Assembly: GCA_964017045.1 (NCBI GenBank)
Contig: OZ024809.1
Coordinates: 26,404,618 to 26,468,617 of the forward strand
Direction of reading: 5' to 3'
Length of the DNA: 64,000 bases
Source of the DNA: Omphiscola glabra
Lineage: Eukaryota > Mollusca > Gastropoda > Lymnaeidae
How positions within the stretch are numbered: the stretch's first letter is position 1; every line of letters begins with the position of its first letter. A program made the translations under genes and the position numbers. Below, piece by piece: positions 41,278 to 52,000 of this stretch. The notes under the pieces are model-generated. The model did no database searches. It worked only from the letters and a program-made list of their open reading frames with translations, and was not told the DNA's origin.

Positions 41278-41866
41278 TCATCATGTCCCTTAGTTGTTGG
41301 ACCGTTGGGGCGCCACAGATGACATGAAAACTATCCTTCTCCATTCCTCTCTGTCTTCTGCACTGCGTACAGCATCGCCTAGTTTTAATCCCGTCCACTC
41401 TTTGATGTTATCTTCCCATCTTTTTCTTTGTCTTCCTCTTCTTCTCCCTCCTCTAGTTGTGTCCTGCATGATTTCTTTGTCGAGCCCTTGTTTCATTGTT
41501 AAGTGGCCAAACCATTCAAGTTTTCGCTTTTTTTACCAACACCACGAGGTCATCGTACTGCCCAATTGCTTTACGAATCATTTCTTTCACTTGTTCATTT
41601 GTGATGGGGTCTCTATAGCAGATGCGAAGAATGCTTCTGAAACATCTCATCTCTATCGCCTTTATTTTCCTTTCGAGTTTTGCTGTTAATGTCCAGGACT
41701 CACAGGCATACAAGAAAATGGAGAGGAATAGTGAGCGCATCAGCCTGATTTTGGTGCTGGGGGCTATATTTTTGTGGTTCCATATTTTCTTGAGCCTCTT
41801 TATGTATATTGCAATAGAAATCCTCAACAGCGTTCGGTTTTCCTGATTTATCTTTAGCATTTCCTC
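41278..41866 (-). pseudogene. RTE-like LINE C-terminus with (GAT)n tail
   Basis: The minus strand reads IKRLKKIWNHKNIAPSTKIR, SLFLSIFLYACESWTLTAKL, EMRCFRSILRICYRDPITNE, then after one base lost or gained in an A run near 41,530, RKLEWFGHLTMKQGL, GRQRKRWEDNIKEWTGL and REEWRRIVF. This is the full C-terminal region of an RTE-like reverse transcriptase. The 3' end is a (gat)n tail at 41,266-41,284 following cccaacggtccaac. Apart from the single frameshift the frame is open, so it is relatively young. Confidence 0.8.
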
Positions 41867-41867
41867 T

Positions 41868-42140
41868 GGTTCTGGTAGTGTACGTTGCTGCATCCATATA
41901 GTAGCATATGTGCAACGGTTGGGGAAACGATGCTGCCATCCTAACGGCTCCAGGGCAGCCTGGGAGCTTTCGATAGATGTCGAATTCACGGCGGCATTGT
42001 CCAGGTGGTCACAAGCGATTATTGTGCGTGGGGAGAATGATTGTTTATGTTGCACTGTGTTACTCCGAGGAACAATGAAGCTTTTGATATTGTTCCGGGT
42101 GTAATTGCTCATTGGTTCAAATTGGATCATCTCATAGCCA
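41868..42140 (-). pseudogene. second copy of the LINE 3' end seen at 8.1 kb
   Basis: The minus strand matches 8,140-8,370 closely: PRSNTVQHKQSF, PRTIIA, then the 3' UTR with cgttgcacatatgctac and the tail ccagaaccag. It is joined head to tail to the RTE-like fragment at 41,866, so the combined open frame is a chance fusion of two elements. Confidence 0.7.
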
Positions 42141-42186
42141 CAGACGTTACCAATACATTCCATAATTGTACCGAAATTGTTTGGCT

Positions 42187-42216
42187 GAGATGAGGGGGGG
42201 GGGGGGGGGGGGGTTC
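42187..42216. repeat. poly-G tract
   Basis: A run of about 21-22 G on the plus strand, just to the right of the LINE fragment. Confidence 0.8.
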
Positions 42217-42224
42217 CTATAAAA

Positions 42225-42760
42225 TCATTCCGTTGATAAAGTTAAAAAATTTTCCATTAAAATTAGTTTAAAATTGCCATTGATATAGATTTTAAAATTA
42301 TAAAACTTTCTGGAAAAGTCTAGACTGGCCCTGAATGGATTGGATAGTATTAATTTTAAACCCACTGATATTTCAGTATGAAAGGGTAATGCTACTTAGC
42401 AAGGCCTTGATCCATCAATTCACATAGAAGATATAGAGTTGTCTGTAGGTCTATTGGTATTTATATAGCTTATATAAGGAAAATGGAAATGGATATGAGG
42501 AGTTAAGCACCCTTCGGTATTTGAATATGAATAATTAATTGTATGTCTACTAAGTTTGGTCAAGATTAATTTATTCATGTAGGAGTATTTGTTGCATATT
42601 TTATTTACACAGTTCATATCAGAATAAAAACGATTTTGTGCCCCCCTCCGGCTCCAAACGAAATGTTATAAAAAGTTCATTACTTAAAAATATATGTGCC
42701 AAGTTTAGTCAAGAGCCATCAATCTATATAAAAGCCTTTGTGGAACAAACAAACAAACAA
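42225..42760. repeat. dispersed repeat R2, copy 1
   Basis: A diverged interspersed repeat shared with 43,610-43,980, 44,750-45,480 and 45,690-45,850. Landmarks in order: ttaaaattngtttaaaa, gccatngatatag, a ttctggaa block, ttttaaaccca, gatccatcaattcacat, and a distal ccggc-caaacg-aatgttataaa with gtcaagatccatc. It ends at tctatataaaagcctttgtg near 42,724. It has no coding content. Confidence 0.6.
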
Positions 42761-42840
42761 ACAAAGCCACAAGCCCACACATGTTCACTTATTTATATGA
42801 TATGATTGAGTGATGACGAACATATTTCTGAATCTTTCAG

Positions 42841-43034
42841 GAACATGTCAAGACATAATTAGCCAGCAAGAAGTTGAGGAGGGGGGACAAGTTTTCGTCA
42901 CGTGTTCTGCAAGGTCCCTGCGACTTCCCGATTCGGAAGCTGTCCTTCTGGAACTGTTTCACCAGGGAAGGCGGGAGACAGTGGCTCGTATGCTGGCATC
43001 TTATTCTGTCAGAAGTCATGAAAAAAATTTTACG
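42841..43034 (+). CDS. IgSF protein, Ig domain 1, N-terminal half
   Basis: A 194-base exon, phase 1 to phase 0 (acceptor aatctttcag, donor gtatat). It encodes TCQDIISQQEVEEGGQVFVT followed by C, with strand B pattern E-E-G-G-x-V-x-V-T-C, then a polar region ending SHEKNFT. The ending NFT at the donor is the same as in the minus-strand gene exon (DANFT), supporting common descent. It needs the C-terminal half at 46,430-46,631. Confidence 0.8.
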
Positions 43035-43154
43035 GTATATTTGATCGTCTTGATTCAGAGTTTAAAATGTTTTTAAAAATTCACGTAAAACTAATACATC
43101 TTCTACAAATTTGGGTGCATGTCCAACCTGAACAATCTCTTATATAACAATGTA

Positions 43155-43600
43155 CTAGCAAATATACCCGGCGTTTCCCGGGATTGCATTCGGGCAAACA
43201 ACAACTTCTACGGCATTTTAATTAACATTAAAATTAAGCGCCAAGTAAAACAAAAACACCCCGATAGTACAAAAATATAAAAGAATTAAATTGTTTCCTA
43301 TAAGAACACATTTAAAAAACGCGTGTAAACATTTCGTCCCACGATAGGATCCGATTTCCAAAGAAGGATACCATATTCCAATAGGATCCAGTTGCTGTTG
43401 GAATCCCGATCCTACTGGGATCGCATTCCCATTGGGATACCGATCCCGATTGGCATCCCGTTTCCAAATGGGATCACATATCCCATTGGGTTTCCGGCTC
43501 CATTTAGATACCGATTCCGATTGGGATCCCGTTCATTAATGGGATCCCATATTCCATTGTTATCCCGGCTCTATTGGGCTCCCGATCCCAATTGCCATTA
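43155..43600 (-). mobile_element. Helitron-like 3' end with gggatcccg module
   Basis: On the minus strand this ends ACGCCGGGTATATTTGCTAG (to 43,155) with the hairpin CCCGG-n6-CCGGG just before and a T after: a Helitron 3' terminus. To the right (43,340-43,600) is a degenerate array of gggatcccgatt-type units. The 5' end was not located, so the right limit is approximate. Confidence 0.5.
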
Positions 43601-43609
43601 AAAATCATT

Positions 43610-43980
43610 CAGATAAACAATGAAGTTAAAATTTATAAATTTGTCCCATTAAAATTGGTTTAAAAACGCCATAGATATAGCTTTTTTAAAATGATCGTAA
43701 TTTCTGGAATATTCTATATAGGATATCGTTAGTTTTAAATCCACCGGTATTTTAATACAGACAATGAAGGATATTGCTATCAAGCTAGGTCTAAATCCAC
43801 CAATTCACATATAACCTATAGTGTTTTCTAAGCTAAGCCCCCGCCCTCAAACGAAATGTTGTTAAAGTTCTCAACCTCTTAAGAGTTCCTTCTGGATAAT
43901 GATAGATATATGTGCCAAGTTTGGTCATGATCCATAAATCCATGTTAAAGCCTTTGTGGAACAAACCCACAAAGAAATTT
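43610..43980. repeat. dispersed repeat R2, copy 2
   Basis: Same landmarks as copy 1, ending with gcctttgtggaacaaac just before the next Helitron-like 3' end at 43,984. Confidence 0.6.
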
Positions 43981-43983
43981 TCA

Positions 43984-44480
43984 CTAGCGGATGCACACGG
44001 CATTATGCCGGGATAACATTCGGAACGAAGGAACTTCTACAGTCTACAGCCTTATAATAATTTCGAACTCTGTGGGCTCCCAATCCTGTCGGTATCCCGC
44101 TCACGTTAGTATACCAGTTCCCGGTGAGATTCCGATCCCTCTGGATCCCAATACCGGTATGATCCTAATCCCGTCGGTACTCTGATCTCGTTGGTATCTC
44201 GATACCAGTGGGATATCGATACCGGCGGATCCCGATAGCTGTCGGATCCCCATACCGGTAGGGTACCAATCTCGGTAGGTTTGAGTTATCCTATAGGCTC
44301 CCTATCCGAGTGGGTTACTTATCCCATTATGATGTCGATCCCGTTAGTATCCCATTTCCTGGTGGGATCCTCTTCTCTGATGGGATCCCATTACATTATA
44401 GGATCACGATCCCGGTTTGATCCAGTTACCCGATTGGATCGCGTTACCGTTGGTTTCAATTGACTGCTTGATCTCGTTAA
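43984..44480 (-). mobile_element. second Helitron-like 3' end with gggatcccg module
   Basis: On the minus strand it ends GTGTGCATCCGCTAG (to 43,984) after the hairpin CGGCA-TAA-TGCCG, with T following. The first 60 bases resemble the element at 43,155 (aacttctac). At 44,060-44,480 it holds a degenerate array of gatcccggt / gggatccc units. The 5' end was not located. Confidence 0.5.
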
Positions 44481-44749
44481 CGTTACTTTAAGCTATTATA
44501 TCCCTTTATATATCCCCGTAGAACTATTTAGAAATTTATGGAACATTCTAGATTAAATTTTTAAACCTCCTCAAAATGTGTAAAAATAAATTTCTAAGTA
44601 TTTATTTTTGGACCTCGAAAAATCATACAACCAAATGCGTTGTTATAGCTATAATACATTTAAGCTTAAACAGGGGACCCAGTGGGGGCCCATTCCCTAA
44701 TTTTAACGAATCGGTTTTGTCTGAAATGGGGAACCCCCAAAAAATCATT

Positions 44750-45850
44750 TAGATAATTTATGGATTAAAATTAAAAATTTGTCCGATTAAGATCGGTTTA
44801 AACATGCCACAGATTAAGCTTTTTAAATTTATCGAATTTTCTTGAGAATTCTAGACTTGATATTCTTGGTTTTAAATCCACCGATATTTCAATACGGATA
44901 CGTGTATTGATACCACGCTAGGCCTATATCCATCAATTCACATATAAACTATAGTGTTGTCTAAGCCTAATGATATTTACATAGATTAAATAAGGAAAAA
45001 TGAAATGGGGCCTCCGGCCCCACATGGATGGATATTATGAGTTCGGTGACACTTCGAATTTTAATTTGGTTAATCAAGTGTATGTGTACTAAGTTTGGTC
45101 AAGATTCATCTATTCATGTAGGAGTATTAAGCATATTGATATTTATATAGCTTAATAAGAAAAAATGAAATGGGGCCCCCGGAACCAGAGGGATGGATAT
45201 TATGAGTTCAGTACCCTTTGGTATTTGAATTGATAATCAAGTGTATGTGTACTATGTTTGTTCAAGATCCATCTACTCATGTAGGAGTATTTGTTGTTAA
45301 TCTTTATTTATAAAGCTTATATAGGAAAAAACGACAGTTTAGGCCCCCGGCCCCAAACGGAATGTTATAAAATATTCATAATCCCTTAAGAGATCCTTCC
45401 GGATAATGATGGGTATATGTGCCAAAGTTGGTCAAGATCCATCCATCCATGTAGGAGTATTAAGCCTATTGACCTATAGAGCTTTCTGGAATATTCTAGA
45501 TTAAATGTATTATCGTCCTGGAACTGTGTAAAAACTGTATTTTCTAAGTAAATATGCTTCGAATACGAAAAATTATACAACTAAAGGCATTTCTACAACA
45601 ACTATAGTAAATTTAATTTAAAAGAGAGACCCTATGGACCCATTCCATAATTGTAACGAATTAGCTTTGCCTGAGATAGGTCGCCCTATAATAATCAGAA
45701 AGATAAATAATACAGATACATTTAATTTTGTTTCCCATTTAAATCTAATGAATAATGCCATAGATATAGCGTTTTAAAATTATCGAACTTTCATAAAAAT
45801 TCTAGATTTGATATTATTAGTTTTAAATACACCGATATTTCATGTTGTTA
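44750..45850. repeat. dispersed repeat R2, copies 3 and 4
   Basis: 44,750-45,480 carries the full series of R2 landmarks, with the distal part (gggccnccggccc, atgagttc, gtgtatgtgtactaagtttg) itself repeated two to three times. 45,690-45,850 is another partial copy. The interval between them has no other feature. Confidence 0.55.
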
Positions 45851-46084
45851 GACATGATATAACCAAAATTCCCAGCAGAGGATGTAAACAGTATGACGGA
45901 GTTACTTACTTGAAATGGGGTGGGAAGAGCTGAGTGATAATTTGTGAATGAGGAGTGCTTCCGTTTTGTCAACATTAAGCTTCAACTTGCTGAGTATCCT
46001 CCGTGACTTGACATCACCAATGCTTTTCCGCAAATTCCGGACAGCGGAATCGACAAGAGAGTGATGGGTATGCCTGTATAGCTG

Positions 46085-46295
46085 CTGTCACCCGCGAATG
46101 ACTGGCTCTCCATTGATGATGTGTCCATTGATGATGTGTCCATTGATGATGTGTCCATTGATGATGTGTCCATTGATGATGTGTCCATTGATGACTTGTT
46201 AATTGATGATGTGTCTCTTGATGATGTGTCTCTTGATTATGTATTTATTTATGATGTGTCTCTTGATGATGTGTCCATTGGTGATGTGTCTGTCG
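46085..46295 (+). repeat. 15-bp minisatellite
   Basis: About twelve copies of a 15-base unit gatgatgtgtccatt, the right half being more diverged. It lies 135 bases before the next Ig exon. Confidence 0.8.
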
Positions 46296-46429
46296 AATGA
46301 ATTATCATGGAACGTGCTTTTGTGAGAACCTATCTGTCAAATTGAGAAGTCGATTTAAAGACCATTGATAAATAAAATTTATGTGATAAAAATGGTACAA
46401 TTTATATAATTTCAACTATTTTCCATAAG

Positions 46430-46631
46430 ATTGCATCGGATCCTATCAGAAACTGGAAAATATCACGTTCTCAGAGATGGAGCAGACAATCAGAATCTTC
46501 CAATACATTAATCAGCAGACTTCAGTTAGCCATTTATAACTTCACACCGGCTGATGCTGGTGAATACATTTGTTACGCATTGGACCCGTGGACACATGCC
46601 TGCAGGTGTGTTGGAACTGTGCGAGTGAAAG
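46430..46631 (+). CDS. IgSF protein, Ig domain 1, C-terminal half
   Basis: A 202-base exon, phase 0 to phase 1 (acceptor ttttccataag, donor Ggtacg). The encoded strand E to F region reads LISRLQLAIYNFTPADAGEY and then ICYALD. D-A-G-E-Y-I-C is the canonical Ig strand F with the second disulfide cysteine. The end is ACRCVGTVRVK. N-F-T is a potential N-glycosylation site, and two extra cysteines (A-C-R-C) near the G strand are unusual. Confidence 0.85.
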
Positions 46632-47029
46632 GTACGATTTGTCATTCTTAAACATGTGTAGTAATTGAGGCATCAGGACCCCGAACGCCATAGAACTGTA
46701 ACAACTTGGATTTTAGACATGATAATGTCTAATGATGTCCGCCGTTTTTTGTTTTGGTATCCGAATGTCCAGAACGTTGTTCTCGTAATTTGTAACCCGA
46801 ACAATTTTTTTGAAAAAATTCGAGACCCGGGCATTTTAAATTTTCAAAATTAAAAACAATACTCTTGAAACCATTTTGCGCTAACGGATATCCAAAGATA
46901 CAAATACAATAAACTAAAACGATAAAAGGATTTGTCCGCTTGATTAATTCTGATTCAAGCTGTATAATATATATATATATGCGCTTGAAAGAAAAAAGAA
47001 AATGTTTTATAGTTTTTTATTAATCCCTT
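46632..47029. other. intronic non-coding DNA
   Basis: It holds a short AT repeat at 46,965-46,980. No exon or element is recognised. Confidence 0.4.
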
Positions 47030-48349
47030 CAGAGTAATTATGCTTAAATCAATTGACAGAGATTATGCTTTAATATATTAACAGGGATCATGTTTTAATT
47101 CATTGGTAGGGTCATGTTTTAATCCATTGACATGGATCACGTTTAATCCATTGATAGAGATTATATTTACATCCATAAACAGGGATCATGCTTTAATCCA
47201 TTTAGAGGGATCATGTTTTAAACAATTGAAAGGAATGATGTTTTAATCCATCGACGTGGATCCTGCTTTAATCCATTGACAGGAAACATGTTTTAATCCA
47301 ATGACAGGGATCATGTTTTAATCCATTTAGAGGGATCATGTTTTAAAACATTGACAGGAATGATGCTTTAATCCATTGACTTGGATCATGTTTTAATAAA
47401 TTAGAAGATTCATGCTTTAATCCATTAACAAAGCTCATGTTTAAATCCATTGACAGAGATCATATTTAAATTCTTTAACATGGATCATGTTTTAAACTTT
47501 TAGAGGGATCATGTTTTAAACCATTGACAGGAATGATGTTTTAATCCATTGAGAGGATTGATGTTTTGTTTCCATTGACTGGGATCATGTTAATCCATTG
47601 AGAAGGATGTTGTTTTAATCCAAAGACAGGGATCATAGCTTAATCCAATCACAAGGATGATTTGTTAATCAATTGACAGGGATCATGTATAAATCCATTG
47701 AAAGAAATTATGTTTTAATTTATTGACTATATTTATGTTTTAATCCATTGACAGGGAACATGTTCAATCCATTGACAGGGATTAAGTTTTAATCCAAATT
47801 AGTGATCATATTTTAATTCATTTTTTGTTGACCATGTTTTAATCCATTGACAGGGATCATATTTAAATCCATTGAGATGGATTATGTTTCAATCCATTGA
47901 ATGAGATCATGTTTTAATCTAATGACAAGGATCATGTGTTAATACATTGATGGTGATCATGTTTTAATCCATTGTCAAGGATCAGGTTTAAACCCATTTA
48001 TAGGGATCATGTTTTAATCCATTTACATGGATCATGTTTCAATCTATTGAGAAGGATCATGTTTTAATCAATTGACTGGGAGCATGTTTTAATCCATTGA
48101 AATGATTGATTTTTTTGTTTCCTTTGACTGGAATCATGTTTAATCCATTGACCTGGTTCATGTTTAATCCATTGAAAAAGATTTTGTTTTAATCTATTGA
48201 AAGGGATCATGTTTTAATCCAAAGACAGGGATCTTATTTAAATTCAATGACAGGAATCATTGTTAATTAATTGACATTTATCATGTTTCAATCCATGGAA
48301 AGAAATGTTTTAATCCATTGACTGTGATTATGTTTTAATCCATTGCCAG
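47030..48349 (+). repeat. 25-bp degenerate array ending at an exon
   Basis: About 50 units of roughly 25 bases with core tttaatccattgacagggat. Units are strongly diverged (acaggg, agaggg, acatgg and so on). The last unit reads tttaatccattgccag and forms the 3' splice site of the exon at 48,350; that exon's first bases GGAACATG continue the unit (compare gacagggaacatg at 47,750). Confidence 0.85.
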
Positions 48350-48522
48350 GGAACATGTCAACGGTGAACAAAACTATTTTGGAAGAAGGGGAAAGCTTTA
48401 CGGTCACCTGCACCACGTACACAATGAATCTGTTTCCATTTACAGTGCCCACCAGACATATCCTTGCTATAAGTCTTATTACTGATAAGATGGCACTTAT
48501 TGACACAATTACTAATTATAAG
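48350..48522 (+). CDS. IgSF protein, Ig domain 2, N-terminal half
   Basis: A 173-base exon, phase 1 to phase 0, donor AAGgtaata. It encodes NMSTVNKTILEEGESFTVTC with the strand B pattern E-E-G-E-S-F-T-V-T-C, matching the first Ig half of the gene, then a hydrophobic stretch HILAISLI and the end DTITNYK. The matching C-terminal half should follow on the plus strand, but none was found before the window ends. It may lie beyond the satellite or be lost. Confidence 0.75.
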
Positions 48523-49009
48523 GTAATACGTTGTTGTGGTTTTTTTTTTTGGTGGGGGGGGGGGGGAAGAATTATTTATCTAATTTTTTATTTGCTTTTT
48601 AAAATAAATAGTAGTTATTCTTATATCTGAAACTTAAACTCAAAATCTACAATGGCAATTAAATATTATACCACTATCACATGGATTGTCACCATTTTAA
48701 AGCCACTTGACCCCCCCCCCCTTCTATCCCATCCTCACACCCAAGGGTAGACCTATATATAAAATAAATGTTCAGAAATAAACGATTTCTCTAACCACTA
48801 TGGTAGATTTTTAAACAAATGTAAGAATGTAAGGATGTAAGAATATGAGAAATATTTGAAATTGCACATGACTAAAAATGAAACATAAACGAAGCCTTTA
48901 TTTAAACATTATATTTTCATTTGTAGTAGCTAAGCCTAGTTTTTAAATTCTAAACAAAAATTAGCAACGATTTAGATATTTACTTTTTCACTGGTCATTT
49001 ATTCTTAAT
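48523..49009. other. intronic DNA, poly-G and poly-C tracts
   Basis: It contains tt-ggtgggggggggggg at about 48,549-48,567 and a poly-C run at 48,710. No exon is recognised. Confidence 0.4.
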
Positions 49010-52000
49010 GTGATGGATGCATGGGTCTAGTGACGGATGCATGGGTCTAGTGATGGATGTATGGGTCTAGTGAAGGATGCATGGGCCTAGTGATGGATGA
49101 TAGGCTTAGTTATGGATGCATGGGTCTAGAGATGGATGCATGGGTCTAGTTATGAATGCATGGGTCTAGTGATGGATGCGTGGGTCTAGAGATGGATGCA
49201 TGGGTCTAGTGATGGATGCATGGGTCTAGTGATGAATGCATGGGTCTAGTGATGGATGCATGGGTCTAGTTATGGATGCATGGGTCTAGAGATGGATGCA
49301 TGGGTCTAGAGATGGATGCATGGGTCTAGTGATGAATGCATGGGTCTAGTGATAAATGCATGGGTCTAGTGATGGATGCATGGGTCTAGTGATGGATGTA
49401 TGGGTCTAGTGATGGATGCATGGGTCTAGTGATGGATGCATGGGTCTAGGGATGGATGCATGGGTCTAGTGATGAATAACATGCTTAGTGATTGATGTAT
49501 GGGTCTAGTGATGAATGCATGGGTCTAGTGATGGATGCATGGGTCTAGTGATGAATGCATGGGTCTAGTGAAGAATACATGGGTCTAGTGATGGATGACA
49601 GGCTTAGTGATGGATGCATGGGTCTAGTGATGAATGCATGGGTCTAGTGATGGATGCATGGGTCTAGTGATTGATGCATGGGTCTAGTGATGAATGCATG
49701 GGTCTAGTGATTGATGACAGGCTTAGTGATTGATGCATGGGTCTAGTGATGGATGCATGGGTCTAGTGATGGATGACAGGCTTAGTGATTGATGCATGGG
49801 TCTAGTGAGGAATGCATGGGTCTAGTGATGGATGCATAAGTCTAGTGATTGATGCATGGGTCTAGTGATGAATGCATGGGTCTAGTGATTGATGACAGGC
49901 TTAGTGATTGATGCAAGGGTCTAGTGATGGATGCATGGGTCTAGTGATGGATGACAGGCTTAGTGATTGATGCATGGGTCTAGTGATGAATGCATCGGTC
50001 TAGTGATGGATGATAGGCTAAATGATTGATGCATGGGTCTAGTGATGGATGCATAGGTCTAGTGATGAATGCATGGGTCTAGTGATGGTTGATAGGCTTA
50101 GTGATTGATGCATGAGTCTAGTGATGGATGCATGGGTCTAGAGATAAATGCATGGGTCTAGTGATGAATGCATGGGTCTAGTGATGGATGCATGGGTCTA
50201 GTGATGGATGCATGGGTCTAGTGATGAATGCATGGGTCTAGTGATGAATGCATGGGTCTAGTGATGGATGCATGGGTCTAGTGATGAATGCATGGGTATA
50301 GTGATGGATGATAGGCTTAGTGATTGATGCATGGGTCTAGTGATGGATGCATGGGTCTAGAGATAAATGCATGGGTCTAGTGATGAATGCATGGGTCTAG
50401 TGATGGATGCATGGGTCTAGTGATGGATGCATGGGTCTAGAGATGGATGCATGGGTCCAGGGATGGATGCATGGGTCTAGTGATGAATGCATGGGTCTAG
50501 TGATGGATGCATGGGTCTAGTGATGAATGCATGGGTCTAGTGATGAATGCATGGGTCTAGTGATGGATGCATGGGTCTAGTGATGGATGCATGGGTCTAG
50601 TGATGAATGCATGGGTCTAGTGATGAATGCATGGGTCTAGAGATGGATGCATGGGTCTAGAGATGGATGCATGGGTCTAGTGATGGATGCATGGGTCTAG
50701 AGATGGATGCATGGGTCTAGAGATGGATGCATGGGTCTAGTGATGAATGCATGGGTCTAGTGATTGATGCATGGGTCTAGTGATGGATACATGGGTCTAG
50801 TGATGGATGTATGGGTCTAGTGATGGATGTATGGGTCAAGTGATTGATGCATGGGTCTAGGGATGGATGCATGGGTCTAGTGATGAATAACAGGCTTAGT
50901 GATTGATTTATGGGTCTAGTGATGAATGCATGGGTCTAGTGATGGATGCATGGGTCTAGTGATGAATGCATGGGTCTAGTGAAGAATACATGGGTCTAGT
51001 GATGGATGCATGGGTCTAGTGATTGATGCATGGGTCTAGTGATGAATGCATGGGTCTAGTGATTGATGACAGGCTTAGTGATTGATGCATGGGTCTAGTG
51101 ATGGATGCATGGGTCTAGTGATGGATGACAGGCTTAGTGATTGATGCATGGGTCTAGTGATGAATGCATGGGTCTAGTGATTGATGACAGGCTTAGTGAT
51201 TGATGCATGGGTCTAGTAATGGATGCATGGGTCTAGTGATGAATGACAGGCTTAGTGATTGATGCATGGGTCTAGTGATGAATGCATGGGTCTAGTGATG
51301 GATGATAGGCTAAGAGATTGATGCATGGGTCTAGTGATGGATGCATGGGTCTAGTGATGAATGCATGGGTCTAGTGATGGATGCATGGGTCTAGTGATGG
51401 ATGCATGGGTCTAGTGATGAATGCATGGGTCTAGTGATGAATGCATGGGTCTAGTGATGGATGCATGGGTCTAGTGATGAATGCATGGGTCTAGTGATGG
51501 ATGATAGGCTTAGTGATTGATGCATGGGTCTAGTGATGGATGCATGGGTCTAGAGATAAATGAATGGGTCTAGTGATGAATGCATGGGTCTAGTGATGGA
51601 TGCATGGGTCTAGTGATGGATGCATGGGTCTAGAGTAGGATGCATGGGTCCAGGGATGGATGCATGGGTCTAGTGATGAATGCATGGGTCTAGTGATGGA
51701 TGCATGGGTCTAGTGATGAATGCATGGGTTTAGTGATGAATGCATGGGTCTAGTGATGGATGCATGGGTCTAGTGATGGATGCATGGGTCTAGTGATGAA
51801 TGCATGGGTCTAGTGATGAATGCATGGGTCTAGAGATGGATGCATGGGTCTAGAGATGGATGCATGGGTCTAGTGATGGATGCATGGGTCTAGAGATGGA
51901 TGCATGGGTCTAGAGATGGATGCATGGGTCTAGTGATGAATGCATGGGTCTAGTGATTGATGCATGGGTCTAGTGATGGATGCATGGGTCTAGTGATGGA

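Noticed and set aside
12980..48522. Assignment of the Ig genes to fibrinogen-related proteins (FREPs)
   Set aside because: No fibrinogen or other lectin domain is present in the window, and the minus-strand gene has a transmembrane exon, so the name is not supported.
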